Notes under the pieces: generated by a model
What the model was told of the DNA's origin: nothing
Database searches by the model: none
What the model saw: only the letters and a program-made list of their open reading frames with translations
Shown here: one piece after another, positions 24,750 to 33,468 of the stretch
Position numbering within the stretch: position 1 is the stretch's first letter
How the letters are laid out: each line of letters begins with the position of its first letter
Position numbers and translations under genes: made by a program
Source of the DNA: Liquorilactobacillus aquaticus DSM 21051
GTDB taxonomy: Bacteria; Bacillota; Bacilli; Lactobacillales; Lactobacillaceae
Direction of reading: 5' to 3'
DNA: 64,000 bases
Assembly (NCBI RefSeq): GCF_001436755.1
Contig: NZ_AYZD01000015.1
Location: 210,262 to 274,261 of the forward strand

Positions 24750-26462
24750 TTAGCCTTCATCACTAGCTGGTTTCTTTTTCTTCTTGTTGAAATGACGATG
24801 CTGATTAATCTCCATAATTACAGGTAAGATAACCGGATGTCTTTTAGTATGTTCATACAGAAAGTGATTTAACTGTTCTCGAACATCTTGTTTTAAATGC
24901 CCCCAGTCAAACTCCTTGTTATCAAGATTCTGCTGAACTGCTTTTGAAACAAGTTCTGCACTTTCTGTCATTAGATCATGACTTGTTTTTACATATACAA
25001 AGCCACGCGAAGTAATTTTAGGTGTCTCAACGATTTTTTTCTTGCGCCTGTCAATTGTTACAACAGCGATGAAAACACCATCCTCAGATAGAATCTTACG
25101 ATCGCGTAAAACAATATTCCCAATATCACCGACACCACTACCATCGATCAGCGTATTGCCAACCTCTACTGATGATGCAAGTAATAGTTTATCATGATCG
25201 TATTCTAAAATATCACCTTTTGAAGTAATGAAAATATGATCTTTCGGGATTCCAAGCTCGCGTGCCCATTCAGCATTAGCAGCTAATAGTCGATATTCTC
25301 CTTGAACTGGGATAACATATCTCGGTTTCAGTAAATTCATCATTAATTGAAGATCATTACGGCTAGCATGGCCTGAAGAATTAAGTTCGTCTGAAATTGC
25401 CTTAACATCGGCCCCCGCACGATAAATCATATCCCGTGTCTTTGCGACTGTAGTCTCCATTGCATGCGATGGAGTTGTTGTAATAAACACCAAATCGCCT
25501 TCGTGCAATGTAACCTCATGGTGCTTCTTTGTAGCCATTTTTTGCAATGATTTTAACGGTTCGCCTGAACGGCCCGTTTCTAAAATAACCAGTTTTTCAT
25601 CTGAATATTTATCAATATCTTTAATCGAAATTAATAAATCTTCTGCTGGAAGATGTAATTTACCTAAATCAAGCGCAGTATCCACGATCTCTTCAATATC
25701 GTGACCTGTTAAAGCAACTTTGCGGTCATTTTTTGCTGCGGCATCAAATATTTGCTGAATTCGTAAAATATTTGACGCAACACATGCAACAATAATACGT
25801 CCATTGCGATATTCAAAGTTGTCACTGATAAACTCAAATATCTTACTTTCATTTACTGTTTCTTTTGGATTCTCAGCATTAGCGGAATCACTCATCAATG
25901 CTAAAACGCCACGACTCCCAATTTCAGCCAAGCGTGCTAAGTCAGTTTGATAACCCTTGGTTGCAGTTTGATCAAATTTGAAGTCCCCTGTATAAACAAT
26001 ACTTCCCTTATCCGTTTTAATAACAATCCCAATCGATTCTGGAATAGAATGGGTAGTTTTAAAAACAGAAACTGTTGCATCATTAAAATCGATTTCCGTT
26101 TGATCGTTAATAACATGGAAATCATCAAATTTAGCAACCTTAGCATCATTTCGAACACTAATCTTTGCCAAAGCAATCGTCATTTCAGTTCCAAAGACTG
26201 GTACATCAAATTCGCTGAGAAAATAAGGAAGTGCACCAATCGCATCAGCATGTCCATGTGTTAAAAACACTCCGACGATTTTATTTGCATTCTCACGTAA
26301 ATACCCAAAATCAGGAATAACAATATCAATTCCTAATAATTCATTTTCAGGATATTTCAACCCACAATCTAAAACATAAATTTCATCATTCACTTCAACA
26401 GCGTACATATTTTTTGCATTTTCACGTACTCCGCCAAGTGGAATGATTTTTATTTTACTCAT
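24750..26462 (-). CDS. rnjB: Ribonuclease J2
   Basis: The 570-residue protein is a beta-CASP metallo-beta-lactamase of the RNase J family and a paralogue of the rnjA product encoded at 48248. It keeps the fold and ligands such as TGDFKFD and TTHSIPESIG. The HxHxDH motif reads H69-G-H71-A-D73-A74, losing the last His; the HGEYR site reads VPVQGEYR (Gln387), and HASGH reads NSSGH. These losses are those expected of RNase J2, which works mainly as partner of J1 in 5'-3' exonuclease and endonuclease activity in mRNA decay. A lysine-rich tail (HFNKKKKKPASDEG) ends it. It follows dapA by 15 bp. Confidence 0.93.
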   Translation of the reverse strand: MSKIKIIPLGGVRENAKNMYAVEVNDEIYVLDCGLKYPENELLGIDIVIPDFGYLRENANKIVGVFLTHGHADAIGALPYFLSEFDVPVFGTEMTIALAKISVRNDAKVAKFDDFHVINDQTEIDFNDATVSVFKTTHSIPESIGIVIKTDKGSIVYTGDFKFDQTATKGYQTDLARLAEIGSRGVLALMSDSANAENPKETVNESKIFEFISDNFEYRNGRIIVACVASNILRIQQIFDAAAKNDRKVALTGHDIEEIVDTALDLGKLHLPAEDLLISIKDIDKYSDEKLVILETGRSGEPLKSLQKMATKKHHEVTLHEGDLVFITTTPSHAMETTVAKTRDMIYRAGADVKAISDELNSSGHASRNDLQLMMNLLKPRYVIPVQGEYRLLAANAEWARELGIPKDHIFITSKGDILEYDHDKLLLASSVEVGNTLIDGSGVGDIGNIVLRDRKILSEDGVFIAVVTIDRRKKKIVETPKITSRGFVYVKTSHDLMTESAELVSKAVQQNLDNKEFDWGHLKQDVREQLNHFLYEHTKRHPVILPVIMEINQHRHFNKKKKKPASDEG

Positions 26463-26477
26463 TCTTTCACCTCTCTT

Positions 26478-27350
26478 TTAAATACCTAGTTTTTTCACTA
26501 ATTCTTCCGTTCTGCTCTTACTTAATGGCAGAATTGGCAAACGACATCCACCAACTTGAATTCCCTTATAGTTCAAAGCTGCTTTTACCGGACTTGGTGA
26601 AGGTGCCGAAAAACAAGTAGCCATTTTAGGAGTCAAGTCACGCATCAAATCTCCTGCCCTTTTGTAATCACCATCTTCAACAGCCTTATACATTTCAGTC
26701 AACTCATTTCCATATAAATGAGCCGCTACAGATATAACTCCCTGTCCACCAACTGTTTTCACAGCCAAGGCGTCAGCGTCTTCTCCAGTATAAACCAAAA
26801 AGTCATCTGGTGTCTCAGATACGATCCGGCTTAAGTTTACATTTCCTGTACAATCCTTAATTCCGATAATATTAGGGTGCTGTGCAAGTTCAGCTATTGT
26901 TTCCACTTCCATCGTAACACCCGTGCGTCCAGGAATATTATAAATAAATACTGGTAGTCGACTCTTATCAGCAACTGCAGTAAAATGTGCTATCATTCCT
27001 GCTTGATCAGGCTTGTTATAATAAGGTACCACAACAAGCGCTGCATCAACTCCACCTATTTCTGCAACTTTGTTTGTAAATTCAATTGTAGCACTAGTGG
27101 AATTAGAACCAGTCCCCGCAATCACAGGAACCCTGTTTTTCACTATTCTAACAGTTTCAGCTATTAACGTTAGTTTTTCTTTTTCTGTTAAAGTTGGGGT
27201 TTCTCCAGTTGTTCCTGAAACTAGAATTCCTTGAGTCCCATTTTTTAACAAATAATTAATCAAGTCTTCCAGACGCAAATTGCTAACAGAGCCATCCTCC
27301 GCAAAGGGTGTGACCATTGCCGTCATAACTTCAGCTTTTTTCCAATCCAT
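26478..27350 (-). CDS. dapA: 4-hydroxy-tetrahydrodipicolinate synthase
   Basis: The 290-residue protein is a class I aldolase barrel. Schiff-base Lys165 lies in IIGIKDCTGN, the proton-relay Tyr137 in VFIYNIPGRTG with Arg142, and the pyruvate-binding motif GTTGETPTL at 46-54. It condenses pyruvate with aspartate semialdehyde in the diaminopimelate/lysine pathway. It lies 15 bp after asd, whose product is its substrate, and 15 bp before rnjB. Peptidoglycan precursor supply and RNA decay are thus in one operon. Confidence 0.98.
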   Translation of the reverse strand: MDWKKAEVMTAMVTPFAEDGSVSNLRLEDLINYLLKNGTQGILVSGTTGETPTLTEKEKLTLIAETVRIVKNRVPVIAGTGSNSTSATIEFTNKVAEIGGVDAALVVVPYYNKPDQAGMIAHFTAVADKSRLPVFIYNIPGRTGVTMEVETIAELAQHPNIIGIKDCTGNVNLSRIVSETPDDFLVYTGEDADALAVKTVGGQGVISVAAHLYGNELTEMYKAVEDGDYKRAGDLMRDLTPKMATCFSAPSPSPVKAALNYKGIQVGGCRLPILPLSKSRTEELVKKLGI

Positions 27351-27365
27351 TTTTAACCCTCACTT

Positions 27366-28415
27366 TTATTTTGGTACACGTAATAGATCCAAGGCATGCA
27401 GTCTTTCGGCTATTTGAACCGAATTCCAAGCAGCGCCTTTCAGCAGGTTGTCGGAAACACAATACAAATGAAAAGCATTGGGCTGTTCCTGATCAGGACG
27501 CACACGTCCGACAAAAGTATCCTTCTTACCTGCTGCATTTACTGCCTGAGGGTATATCTGTTTATCTGGCTCATCCTCTAAAACAACCCCCGGAGCCTTT
27601 TTTAGAATCTCTTGTAGTTTCGAAACTGTAGCACCTTCTTTTTCTAACTCAAACCAAACCGATTCGGAATGTGCTACAGCAACAGGAACACGTACACATG
27701 TCGCTGTTACTTGAATGTTCTCATTCGACATTATTTTCTTTGTTTCATGAATCATCTTCCACTCTTCATGAGTATATCCATCGTCCTCAAATACGTCTAT
27801 TTGCGCTAAGGGATTGAATGCAATCTGATAGTGCTTCTTATCGCCAGCGACCGGAAGAATCTCGGGTTCGTACTTTTCCCCCTTCAAAACTGCTTCTGTC
27901 TCGTCATGCAGTTCTTGAATAGCACGATTTCCTGCACCTGAAACTGCTTGCAGTGTTGTGACAATTACTTTTTTTAAACCAAAAGCTTTGCGAAGAGGTT
28001 CAAGAGCGACAACCATCTGAATCGTAGAACAATTAGGATTTGCAATTAATCCTTTATGCCGATACAGAGCCTTCTCGTTAACTTCAGGAACGACTAACGG
28101 AACTTCCGGATCCATTCTAAAAGCACTTGTATTATCGACGACAACAGCTCCTCTTTTAACAGCTTCCGGAGCAAATTTTTTAGAAACTCCGCCGCCAGCT
28201 GAGAATAATGCCAAGTCAGTTTCTTCGAACGATTCAGGTACCAATTCCTCAACAGTTATATCTTGTTTTTTAAACTTGAGAATTTTTCCCGCAGAGCGCT
28301 TTGATGCTAAATATTTCACACTAGCAATTGGCAGATTTGACTGTTCCAGCATCTCAATCATGCGTGTGCCAACTGCACCCGTTGCGCCAACAACGGCGAC
28401 ACGATATCCGTTCAT
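27366..28415 (-). CDS. asd: Aspartate-semialdehyde dehydrogenase
   Basis: The 349-residue protein begins [16 protein letters not shown], the NADP-binding motif. The catalytic cysteine is Cys129 in [10 protein letters not shown], and the acid-base histidine is in [12 protein letters not shown] near 249. It reduces aspartyl phosphate to aspartate semialdehyde, the branch point to lysine/diaminopimelate and threonine. It is the first gene of asd-dapA-rnjB. No lysine riboswitch is visible: the leader is only about 30 nt behind an extended -10 promoter. Confidence 0.98.
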   Translation of the reverse strand: MNGYRVAVVGATGAVGTRMIEMLEQSNLPIASVKYLASKRSAGKILKFKKQDITVEELVPESFEETDLALFSAGGGVSKKFAPEAVKRGAVVVDNTSAFRMDPEVPLVVPEVNEKALYRHKGLIANPNCSTIQMVVALEPLRKAFGLKKVIVTTLQAVSGAGNRAIQELHDETEAVLKGEKYEPEILPVAGDKKHYQIAFNPLAQIDVFEDDGYTHEEWKMIHETKKIMSNENIQVTATCVRVPVAVAHSESVWFELEKEGATVSKLQEILKKAPGVVLEDEPDKQIYPQAVNAAGKKDTFVGRVRPDQEQPNAFHLYCVSDNLLKGAAWNSVQIAERLHALDLLRVPK

Positions 28416-28449
28416 ATTGAAAACCTTCTTCTCACTTTATTGAAATATA

Positions 28450-28458
28450 ATTATACCA
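28450..28458 (-). promoter_or_regulatory. Extended -10 promoter of asd-dapA-rnjB
   Basis: TGGTATAAT on the minus strand is a perfect extended -10 (TG, one base, TATAAT). No good -35 hexamer is present at the right distance. Confidence 0.6.
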
Positions 28459-28560
28459 CATTTAGTAACTTCATTGGGTTCTTTTGATAATAGCAGTTCA
28501 AAAAAATTGCATTTCGATTAAAAAAAGCATTTATTTTTAACCTAATTGCTTCTTCTCTAT

Positions 28561-28594
28561 AAAAAAATGGTGCTCCGCAAGCGAAGCACCATTT
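28561..28594 (-). terminator. Terminator of rpsO
   Basis: AAATGGTGCT pairs with AGCACCATTT on the minus strand, followed by TTTT and more T; it begins 12 bases past the stop. Confidence 0.9.
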
Positions 28595-28606
28595 CATCAC
28601 TATCTA

Positions 28607-28876
28607 TTAACGACGCAATCCTAAACTCTTAATAAGTTCACGATAACTTTGAACCTTGTTTTTACGCAAGTAAGCTAATAAATTACGACGATGACCAATT
28701 TTTCTCATCAAACCACGCTGTGAAGCATAGTCTTTCTTATGAGTACGTATATGTTCATTAAGTTCATTAATATCTGCAGTTAAAACAGCAATTTGAACTT
28801 CCGTAGAACCAGTATCCCCCTCGTGACGAGCATACTTCTCCATAATTTCATTCTTTTTTTCTTTTGTGATAGCCAT
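28607..28876 (-). CDS. rpsO: 30S ribosomal protein S15
   Basis: Translation starts at the ATG at 28876 ([20 protein letters not shown]) after AAAGGTGGG; the longer reading frame to 28936 lies in the leader. The 89-residue length and the motifs [25 protein letters not shown]-type helix (here [17 protein letters not shown]) and HRRNLLAYL are those of S15, which nucleates assembly of the 16S central domain. The gene is monocistronic with its own promoter about 100 bases upstream. Confidence 0.99.
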   Translation of the reverse strand: MAITKEKKNEIMEKYARHEGDTGSTEVQIAVLTADINELNEHIRTHKKDYASQRGLMRKIGHRRNLLAYLRKNKVQSYRELIKSLGLRR

Positions 28877-28973
28877 TGTTTTTCCCACCTTTCTGTAGTT
28901 TGCTGCCTCTATCCCGGTAAAACGTTGGTGAGCCACGTTATACTGAGAAATAGGTCAGTGTGCATAGAACACA
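28877..28973 (-). promoter_or_regulatory. 5' leader of rpsO, possible autoregulatory region
   Basis: The transcript would carry about 97 nt before the start codon, long for a monocistronic r-protein gene. It contains complementary segments (GGCTCACC...GGGATAGAGGC region) that could fold near the ribosome site. S15 autoregulates through leader RNA structures in many bacteria, so this is a reasonable place for one. The fold is inferred by eye. Confidence 0.35.
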
Positions 28974-28979
28974 ACAGCT

Positions 28980-29008
28980 ATTGTACCGTAAGCTTAACTA
29001 TGTTTCAA
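28980..29008 (-). promoter_or_regulatory. Promoter of rpsO
   Basis: A -35 TTGAAA at 29003-29008 and a -10 TACAAT at 28980-28985 lie 17 bp apart on the minus strand. Confidence 0.75.
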
Positions 29009-29036
29009 GCCCTGTTTTTTAAATTTTTTATCAAAA

Positions 29037-29056
29037 GTCAAGGAATTTTCCTTGAC
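29037..29056. promoter_or_regulatory. 9 bp inverted repeat between rpsO and rpsT promoters
   Basis: GTCAAGGAA and TTCCTTGAC are separated by two bases. The element lies between the divergent promoters of two ribosomal protein genes, about 30 bp from the -35 of rpsO and 18 bp from the -35 of rpsT. It could be an operator. It has no T run, so it is not a typical terminator. Confidence 0.4.
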
Positions 29057-29073
29057 ACATTTTCACTTTTTTA

Positions 29074-29102
29074 TTGCATTGTTAGAATAGCTCTTGTATA
29101 AT
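29074..29102 (+). promoter_or_regulatory. Promoter of rpsT
   Basis: A -35 TTGCAT at 29074-29079 and a consensus -10 TATAAT at 29097-29102 are 17 bp apart. The leader to the start codon is about 55 nt. Confidence 0.75.
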
Positions 29103-29164
29103 AGCCTATGTTGAAAATTTTATGATACCAGTATGGGAATCATGTAGCATGGAGGTGAAGATTT

Positions 29165-29419
29165 TTGCCAATTATTAAATCAGCTATTAAGCGTGTCAAG
29201 ACTAACGAAAAAGCTAACACACGTAATTCAGCACAACTTAGTGCTATGCGCAGTACTATCAAGAAATTCGAAAATGCAAAAACCACAGGGGCTGACAACG
29301 TTGAAGACTTATATAAAGAAGCCGTTGCCGCTGTTGATAAAGCTAAGTCTAAAGGTTTGATCAAAGCTAACAAGGCTGCCCGTGATAAGTCACGTCTGAC
29401 TGCCCGTTTAGCAAAGTAA
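29165..29419 (+). CDS. rpsT: 30S ribosomal protein S20
   Basis: The 84-residue protein begins with TTG at 29165, four bases after the strong site GGAGGTGAAG; no ATG is available nearby. It has the S20 pattern of basic helices: [33 protein letters not shown] and [20 protein letters not shown]. It binds the 16S rRNA 5' domain. S20 genes in several bacteria use non-ATG starts as part of control, so the TTG here may matter. Confidence 0.98.
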   Translation: MPIIKSAIKRVKTNEKANTRNSAQLSAMRSTIKKFENAKTTGADNVEDLYKEAVAAVDKAKSKGLIKANKAARDKSRLTARLAK

Positions 29420-29468
29420 TTCCTTTACTTTCAAGTTTCCAGTGTATTGCTTATTTTAGTTAAGATTC

Positions 29469-29503
29469 AAAAAGAGCCGTGCTTTTAGCACGACTCTTTT
29501 TTT
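29469..29503. terminator. Bidirectional terminator between rpsT and holA
   Basis: AAAGAGCCGTGC pairs with GCACGACTCTTT (one mismatch), with T runs on both strands (TTTTTTT on plus, TTTTTG on minus). Confidence 0.85.
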
Positions 29504-29608
29504 ACAACTTAACACTTTTTGTCATACAAAAATGGACAACAAAGCCTCAATCATCTCTTCTTGCTACCTCTACCTTTACCGCTTCAGAATCAAACATATT
29601 AGGAATAC

Positions 29609-30637
29609 CTAAGCATGCTTTTCCTTAAAATATCCCAACATAAAAAGTTCAAAAAGAGCCAGTGGTTCTCTCTGTGTCGATTTCATTTTCTCTTCCAAGT
29701 CAACAAGTCCCAGATATGCTGTTCGCAGATCCGTTCTGCTTATTTCTCGACTTTTTTTCATTGCAAGTTTTACACGATACGGATGCACTTTCAAAGAACT
29801 CGCGATATTTCCTTGGGCATAACCATGTTTCTGTAAAATATTGACCTGCAATAAAAGTCTAATCTGGCCTAACAAAATTGCATTTATTTTCAGGGGCTCT
29901 TCGTGCTGTAAGATCAAATTATGATACATATCGATCGATTTTTTGACCTGTTTAGCCAAAACCAAATCACTTAAATCAAAAATGTTTTGTTCCAGCGTTT
30001 GTGGAACCATCCTTGCAACCATTGACTCAGTTATTTTTTTATCCTTTTGTGCCAACAACAGTAATTTTGGTAACTCATTCATAGCCAATGATAGTTTGGC
30101 CTCTGTTTTACGCACTAGCAGTTCAAGCGCTTGCGGCTCTATTAAGTATCCCTTTTTTTGCAACAAAGCCTTTACATAATTTTTAGTGCTCCTTTCATCC
30201 AAAAAACCATTTTCAACTACAACAGCTTTTTTCAACAGTTTTTTTGACAATTTTTTTCTTTCATCCAATTTATCATAAGGGGCAAATATCACAAAAATTG
30301 TTGTTGGTTCTGGATTTTCAAGATAATCGATCAATTCATCAATATTTTGTTCATTCTTGACCTTTTTATTATTTCCAAGTAAAAAGTAAGGATGTTTGAT
30401 GAACACAATTCTTCTATCTCCAAAAAACGGAGCTGATAACGCATCACCGATTGCCTCTGAGATAGAAGTATTTTCCATATCATATTGACCAATATTAACT
30501 GTTCTTTGATCTTCTGGCACTGCTTTGACAAATGCCTCAGCAATTCGTTTAGAATTATAATCTTCTTTTCCAAGTACTAAATAAACAGGCTCTAGCTTAC
30601 CTTCATGGATATTTTTTAATAATTCTGCTACTTTCAT
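29609..30637 (-). CDS. holA: DNA polymerase III delta subunit
   Basis: The 342-residue protein is HolA: an N-terminal AAA-like domain with YLVLGKEDYNSKRIAEAF and VFIKHPYFL, no Walker A as expected for delta, a three-helix lid, and the C-terminal clamp-loader collar domain with EPLKINAILLGQIRLLLQV and HPYRVKLAMKKSR. Delta opens the sliding clamp within the clamp loader. It follows comEC by 12 bp, so holA is at the end of the comE operon, an order conserved in Firmicutes. Confidence 0.95.
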   Translation of the reverse strand: MKVAELLKNIHEGKLEPVYLVLGKEDYNSKRIAEAFVKAVPEDQRTVNIGQYDMENTSISEAIGDALSAPFFGDRRIVFIKHPYFLLGNNKKVKNEQNIDELIDYLENPEPTTIFVIFAPYDKLDERKKLSKKLLKKAVVVENGFLDERSTKNYVKALLQKKGYLIEPQALELLVRKTEAKLSLAMNELPKLLLLAQKDKKITESMVARMVPQTLEQNIFDLSDLVLAKQVKKSIDMYHNLILQHEEPLKINAILLGQIRLLLQVNILQKHGYAQGNIASSLKVHPYRVKLAMKKSREISRTDLRTAYLGLVDLEEKMKSTQREPLALFELFMLGYFKEKHA

Positions 30638-30649
30638 CGAATTCTATCC

Positions 30650-32869
30650 CTACCTCGCGTTCAAATTCTTTCCTGTCTCAATTTTAAAGTTGTTTGGACC
30701 AATAGGAATTACCTTTATCATACCAACCTCAGCTGTATTCAAATATCCAACTTTATTTTTCCTTAATGTTTCTAATGTTTCCTGATTTGGATGACCATAG
30801 CGGTTTCTCCGTCCAGCGGATATAATAGCCAACTTAGGCTGCAACTGTTCAACATAGCCTTCTGAGGTGGATGTCTTACTACCATGATGTCCGTTCTTCA
30901 AAATATCAGTACGTAATCCTGGATTTCGCTTGCAGAGTTCAAATTCTCCGCTTTTATCAAGATCTCCACTAATTATAACACTGACTTTATTGAGAACCGT
31001 CGTTACCGCTATAGAAGATTCATTTTTACCCTCACCTTCACCAAAAGGATGCAAAATCTTATATTGTCCTATTTGTTTAACTTTTTCAGTTGAAATAGGA
31101 ATAACATCCTGTTCTTTGTTTGCCGATTTTACTAGTCGCTTCTTAAAAGAAAAATTTTTTTCCATGCCAGAGGGTACCAGTATTTTTTCAACCTTAAGGA
31201 GCTGACTAATAATTGGAAAATTTCCGACATGATCAGTATCTTGGTGTGTTAAAAACAACCAGTTAATTTTTGAAATGCCTTTACTTAGCAGATAATTAAC
31301 TACGACTGTTTCACCATTACTTTTTCCGTGACGTTTTTGCCACGACTTGTTTTGAAAACTTAACTTGCCTCCGGTATCAATCAACGTAACTTCCTTATTA
31401 AACCGTCTTCTGATAAGCGTACAGTCCCCCTGCCCGACATCAAGAAACACTATTTCATCCCGCAGTGGCATTTTTATCATGACTCCCACTAAGAAATATG
31501 ATACAAAGCCTAATAAATAAATCTTTTTCTTGTTTTTGACTACTTCAAGTGCGAACATTAATCCTATCCAAAAAAGAACAAACACAAGCGGCGGCTTTCC
31601 AAACACGAAATTTGCTGGCAGTTTTGCAGTGACTTCGATTCCTTTTGTAATCCAGAACAGTATCCCATTAAACACAAAACTTAACTTAGGAAAAAGAGCA
31701 CCTAAAATAACTGAAGGAACAATAACCCATTCAAAAAGAGGAATTATCAAAATGGATATAAAAGTTGTTAACATGTTCCAGCGAAAAGTATGCCAGAGAA
31801 CTAAAGGTAAACTATAACCATTCATCTTTAATCCAAGCTTCAAATTACTCGTTTTTCGACTCATCATCAGAACAAAAGTCAGCAAATAGCTTAGCTGTGC
31901 TCCCATTGAATGCACTAATTCTGGAGAATACAACAGATTCAAAATCAACACAACAGATTCTGCTTCAACTCCGTCTAATCCGTTATCGAAATATTTGCTC
32001 GATAAAATCATCAGCCAAGACATCATCACGGCTCTGATCAAACTAGATGATAAGCCGCCTAAAATTGCATAAAAGGGTAGAAAAAACAAAATCATATTTT
32101 CGCATGTTTCGCGAGTTATATGCATGTATCCTAGAATAAAGCGAATTGTTCTTAAAAGATAGAAAATGTGCATACCGGATAAACTAAAAAGATGTAAAAG
32201 GCCTAACTTGTTAATCTGCTCTAATTGAGTTGAAAAACTTGGAGCATAGTAACCCAACAACAAAATCTGACTATAACCGTCCAAAGGCGCTGGCAATTTA
32301 GCAAAGTAATTTATCATTTTTTTTCGCAAACTATGTGTTGCAGCAATTATCCTGGCAGCCTTGCCCAATTTAGGTGGATTATTACTCACCTTTAACTTAG
32401 ATACTTGAACCGCATTAACAATTTTTTTACTTCGCATATACTTCTGATAATCGAATTGATTTTCATTTGTCGGAGGTAGAATCTGTTCTACTCTTCCTGT
32501 AACAACTAGTTTTGTAGCAGCATCGATTTCGCTGAAAGTTTTTTTTTCGTCTTTTGTAGCAATCCGATAATACGCTTGTACCTTTTGCTTTTTTTCCGTC
32601 CATAAACCACTGAACTTTAACAAATCTCCATTTATTTGATACTCATCTGGCTCTAAAATTATTTCATTATTTATAATCTCCATTTTGTTTTGGAAGACTT
32701 TTTGCTGCAAAGAGTGATTCCATAAAATACAGTACGCAAAGAAAAAACAGGTAAAGCTAAACACACATGCAACAAAATGCTTATTACCTAATGCTACAAC
32801 CCGAGCTTGCAGCAGAAAAAATAGTAGCAACCATTCCCAACTAAACGAAAAACATAACAAGCTGATCAA
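30650..32869 (-). CDS. comEC: Competence protein ComEC/Rec2 (DNA transport channel)
   Basis: From the TTG at 32869 the protein has 739 residues: N-terminal membrane helices and an OB-like outer domain (DUF4131, about 60-200), the Competence domain with GLLHLFSLSGMHIFYL and many helices to about 470, and a C-terminal metallo-beta-lactamase domain with FLDVGQGDCTLI, LTHQDTDHVG and LKNGHHGSKTS. It carries single-stranded DNA across the membrane in transformation. The TTG lacks a ribosome site. A GTGAGG lies at about 32915-32920, right after the comEB stop, and the comEC frame is open from there, so translation may begin at an ATT at 32908 (752 residues). Confidence 0.93.
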   Translation of the reverse strand: MISLLCFSFSWEWLLLFFLLQARVVALGNKHFVACVFSFTCFFFAYCILWNHSLQQKVFQNKMEIINNEIILEPDEYQINGDLLKFSGLWTEKKQKVQAYYRIATKDEKKTFSEIDAATKLVVTGRVEQILPPTNENQFDYQKYMRSKKIVNAVQVSKLKVSNNPPKLGKAARIIAATHSLRKKMINYFAKLPAPLDGYSQILLLGYYAPSFSTQLEQINKLGLLHLFSLSGMHIFYLLRTIRFILGYMHITRETCENMILFFLPFYAILGGLSSSLIRAVMMSWLMILSSKYFDNGLDGVEAESVVLILNLLYSPELVHSMGAQLSYLLTFVLMMSRKTSNLKLGLKMNGYSLPLVLWHTFRWNMLTTFISILIIPLFEWVIVPSVILGALFPKLSFVFNGILFWITKGIEVTAKLPANFVFGKPPLVFVLFWIGLMFALEVVKNKKKIYLLGFVSYFLVGVMIKMPLRDEIVFLDVGQGDCTLIRRRFNKEVTLIDTGGKLSFQNKSWQKRHGKSNGETVVVNYLLSKGISKINWLFLTHQDTDHVGNFPIISQLLKVEKILVPSGMEKNFSFKKRLVKSANKEQDVIPISTEKVKQIGQYKILHPFGEGEGKNESSIAVTTVLNKVSVIISGDLDKSGEFELCKRNPGLRTDILKNGHHGSKTSTSEGYVEQLQPKLAIISAGRRNRYGHPNQETLETLRKNKVGYLNTAEVGMIKVIPIGPNNFKIETGKNLNAR

Positions 32870-32925
32870 ATAAGCATCAATTGCTAAGAAAAAAATAATT
32901 TTTCTAATTAGTGTAATTCCTCACG

Positions 32926-33402
32926 CTAATCAAAATATGTGTCTGCCGCAATTGAATTTAAATATTCTTTATCAACTTTAACTTGCTCAATCTCAACATT
33001 TTTTAATTTTAATAGTTTCATTGCATAAACATCATTATGATAATTACGCAGATAATATATTTTTTTTATTCCTGCCTGAAGTAGCATCTTTGTACATTGC
33101 AAACAAGGAAAATCTGTCACATATATCTCTGACTTAGCAGTAGCAATTCCAAATTTTGCACACTGCAAAACGGCATTCATTTCTGCATGAATTGTCCTCA
33201 CACAGTGCCCGTCTACCAAGTAACATCCCTCATCAATACAATGAACATCTCCAGAAACAGAACCATTGTAACCGCCAGCGATAATTCGACGATCACGGAC
33301 AAGAATTGCACCGACAGATAGCCGTTCACAAGTGCTTCTAAGAGATAATAATATAGCTTGAAGCATAAAATATTGATTCCATGGTATCCTTCTGTCCTTC
33401 AT
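32926..33402 (-). CDS. comEB: ComE operon protein 2, dCMP deaminase family
   Basis: The 158-residue zinc deaminase has H72-A-E74 in RTIHAEMNAVL and the Cys pair in FPCLQCTKMLL (Cys100, Cys103), plus GAILVRDRRIIAGGYNG at 31-47. It converts dCMP to dUMP for thymidylate supply. In Bacillus ComEB is not needed for DNA uptake itself although it lies in the operon. Here it is between comEA (66 bp upstream) and comEC (56 bp downstream). Confidence 0.95.
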   Translation of the reverse strand: MKDRRIPWNQYFMLQAILLSLRSTCERLSVGAILVRDRRIIAGGYNGSVSGDVHCIDEGCYLVDGHCVRTIHAEMNAVLQCAKFGIATAKSEIYVTDFPCLQCTKMLLQAGIKKIYYLRNYHNDVYAMKLLKLKNVEIEQVKVDKEYLNSIAADTYFD

Positions 33403-33468
33403 AACTTCACCTTCAAATTTAATTTTAACTCTAGTATATCAAACACCTGATGCCTTCGATACACAAAG

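Noticed and set aside
28416-28560. A lysine riboswitch before asd
   Set aside because: The leader is only about 30 nt after an extended -10 promoter and lacks the long multi-helix lysine aptamer.
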